DNA of 64,000 bases from Fennellomyces sp. T-0311 (lineage: Eukaryota; Mucoromycota; Mucoromycetes; Mucorales; Lichtheimiaceae), in assembly GCA_025266875.1 (NCBI GenBank), contig JALLLT010000005.1:1364001-1428000 (forward strand), read 5' to 3'. The notes under the pieces were generated by a model, which saw only the letters and a list, made by a program, of their open reading frames with translations, was not told the DNA's origin and made no database searches. Below, one piece after another: positions 62,301 through 64,000 of the stretch. Position 1 is the stretch's first letter; each line of letters starts with the position of its first letter. The position numbers and the translations under genes were made by a program.

Positions 62301-62989
62301 ATCAAATCTCCGGTCCATCACCTCGAAACATTTTTTAATGTGATTCGCATAAATGAGAAGGCAAATGTTTGATATGCCCGATAATCTTGGACATAAGACC
62401 ACAAATACTGCGCTCCTAGACAGTTTCTTTCTTTTTACGCGTAAAAAAGTAAAAACGATGAGCGCGTTCCCGGCAATAAGACGCAAATAGGTGACGAATA
62501 ATCGGCATCGTGTTACATGGTGACTGAGGTGTACAAGCCCGAGTAAACTGTACTACCCACACAACCAGACACACCATCTAAAGAAGGATTGCATACATGG
62601 GCGGACAAAAGTTGTAGCACTTGGATTTTTGCTATGGTGTGACAATAAAGCAAAACAGTTACTGCCGGTATCGATGCACAGTATGCTGTGTATCTGAACC
62701 CAAAGTCAAAACAGTAAGTGGTCGAGGCTGATCCCCATTTAGTTCCATTTTCACTTTTTACTTGGCTCGTTTTACTGGAACATTTTTTTTCGCTTTTTTC
62801 TCCATCTTTTACTCTTACCCTTTTTCTTTCACACAAGGATTAGAGGAAGCTTGGTAGTGCCCCTATATTCATTTAAAATTATCTCATACAGCATCAACGC
62901 GACGACTTTCAAATCAGCCACATAGTCATACTCTTCAATAAGCAAATCATTTTCTCGGGCTTAAATCCACTTAGCGCAACTGTTTTATC
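59340..62989. other. long gene-poor region, nothing convincing
   Basis: Only short frames without motifs occur on either strand. A hairpin with 9-bp arms (GGTGATGGG/CCCATCACC) lies at about 60866-60908 and may belong to a repeat. The right end contains the promoter of the lectin-like gene. Confidence 0.4.
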
Positions 62990-64000
62990 ATGTCTCAACA
63001 GTTCCCACTCAGTTAGTAGCCCGTTTCATTTTCGATCTCGATAGTAAAAAAAAAGGAAAACAGTTGATACTGATGGTATCAATTTTTAATTAGGCTGGTT
63101 CTTTATCAAGAACCAAAACGGTTATGTGTTAACTGCCTCTACGAATTCCGCGGGTGCCAATATTGTGATCGCCACCCTGCGTACGGATGAACCTGCAGCA
63201 CAGCTTTGGCGTCACGACAACGGCCATCTGATTAACAAGGAAAGCGGCCTTGTCATGGAAGTTGCCAAAGGTAAACTTTCTTTTCAATTTTGTCGTATAC
63301 AATGACAAGCGCACTTTATGGCTGGGGTCACGGGTTGAAGTGGTTGTGTGTCCGAGCGGGAAAAGAACGTGTTTCGGGTAGCAACCGAACTTTTGTGTAT
63401 CACAAGCAGTCGAACACAGCATTGGCTGTGTACTCCCCCTCTGTGTGTGAAAGCTCCTTCACAAGAAAAAGTGCTCCCCCCAAAAGTGCTACACCCATTT
63501 ACAAAAATAAACTAACGCCGAGCATCACTCATAGGTAACTTGAAAGCAGGATCGGAGATTCTTCAGCAGGCAGGCTCTGCGGATAAGCCTCAAAGCCAAT
63601 CGTTTGGCATCTCGAAGGATGGTCAGATCTGCGTCAAGGATAAGCAGAATCTGGTTCTCGGTTTCAAGGAGTCCTTCTTCTCTCGTCGTGAAGGTCTGCA
63701 TGTGCATCTCCAGACTGCAGATAAGCGCAGCAAAGAGCAGCACTGGAACTTTGTGTTACCTGTCGTCAAATCATCCTCCTCCTCCTCGTCGCTTCATGTT
63801 AAGCCCAGTGCTAGCACCACAAGTGTGGGTAGCGGTAGTGTTGCGAGCAAGCCTTTGAGCAAGGGCATCTCTCAAATCAAAGAAGATGGTAAACTGGTTT
63901 ATCAGGTTATAGGGATCTAAGGTTGTTTGTTAACTCTAAAAATATAGATGCTCGTTCGACTATTTCGGCTTCCACAACGACATCGAGTCTGGACCAAGAG
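62990..64000 (+). CDS. ricin-B-type (beta-trefoil) lectin-like protein, 5' part
   Basis: Exons 62990-63011, 63094-63270, 63535-63888 and 63948 onward; the gene runs off the window. The frame is continuous across three GT..AG introns. The N-terminal about 150 residues have the repeated beta-trefoil pattern: WFFIKNQNGYVLTAS, AQLWRHDNGHLINKESGLVMEV, then ADKRSKEQHWNFV. These match carbohydrate-binding RICIN domains. A Ser-rich linker follows (HVKPSASTTSVGSGS). No signal peptide is present, so a cytosolic protein is likely. No catalytic toxin domain is visible in the part seen. The third exon is preceded by a 264-bp intron. Confidence 0.8.

Overview
This window reads as nuclear DNA of an early-diverging filamentous fungus, most likely Mucoromycota (Mucorales-like). 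Genes are compact and carry many short introns, mostly about 50-80 bp with GT..AG ends. F-box/LRR genes are multi-copy, the DNA transposons are eukaryotic, and AT-rich intergenic tracts separate gene islands. The species is not determinable from sequence alone. Exon structures were built by hand from splice consensus, phase and protein family logic, and most multi-exon models close in frame from ATG to stop.

Layout. 1-6.2 kb, plus strand: the C-terminal part of a Cdc4/Pop1-like WD40 protein, a MAP kinase kinase, a HemK/PrmC-type glutamine methyltransferase, and a C1-domain/membrane/dysferlin-domain protein. 6.2-11.2 kb, minus strand: an unidentified degraded segment, a broken F-box/LRR gene and an intact TPR-F-box-LRR gene, with an LTR-like sequence between the last two. 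11.2-22.4 kb is gene-poor: a secreted protein of unknown function, a four-exon 108-residue zinc-finger-like gene, and a disabled multi-exon gene.

22.4-29.2 kb is a segmental duplication. Each unit holds a HET-domain gene tail followed by an HTATIP2/TIP30-type short-chain oxidoreductase gene. The downstream copy is intact. The upstream copy is decayed and split by a 5'-truncated LINE flanked by a perfect 13-bp target-site duplication. 29.6-41.6 kb is a dense plus-strand housekeeping and signalling island: THO complex subunit 7, glutamate decarboxylase, an F-box/LRR protein, a Tim17-family protein, and a 14-exon, about 1,730-residue ADCY10-like soluble adenylyl cyclase. That cyclase has two cyclase domains, a STAND-type P-loop ATPase and a helical repeat tail.

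41.6-54.3 kb is transposon territory: a 104-bp palindromic CACTG MITE, a tRNA-Leu(AAG), a structurally complete PIF/Harbinger element (24-bp TIRs, ACT target duplication, Myb-like plus DDE transposase genes), a hAT-like non-autonomous element and a Tnp2 (CACTA-type) transposase gene with one frame break. 56.2-59.4 kb holds a small protein with a possible PP1-docking motif and a DBP2/p68 DEAD-box helicase with an exceptionally long intron. The window ends inside a ricin-B-fold lectin-like gene.

Functionally, the MAPKK and the soluble cyclase belong to the MAPK and cAMP signalling branches. THOC7 and Dbp2 both act in co-transcriptional mRNP assembly. Nothing suggests one co-regulated cluster. 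The most distinctive items are the animal-type soluble cyclase, the HET/TIP30 duplication with its datable LINE insertion, the C1-DysF architecture, and the long Dbp2 intron.
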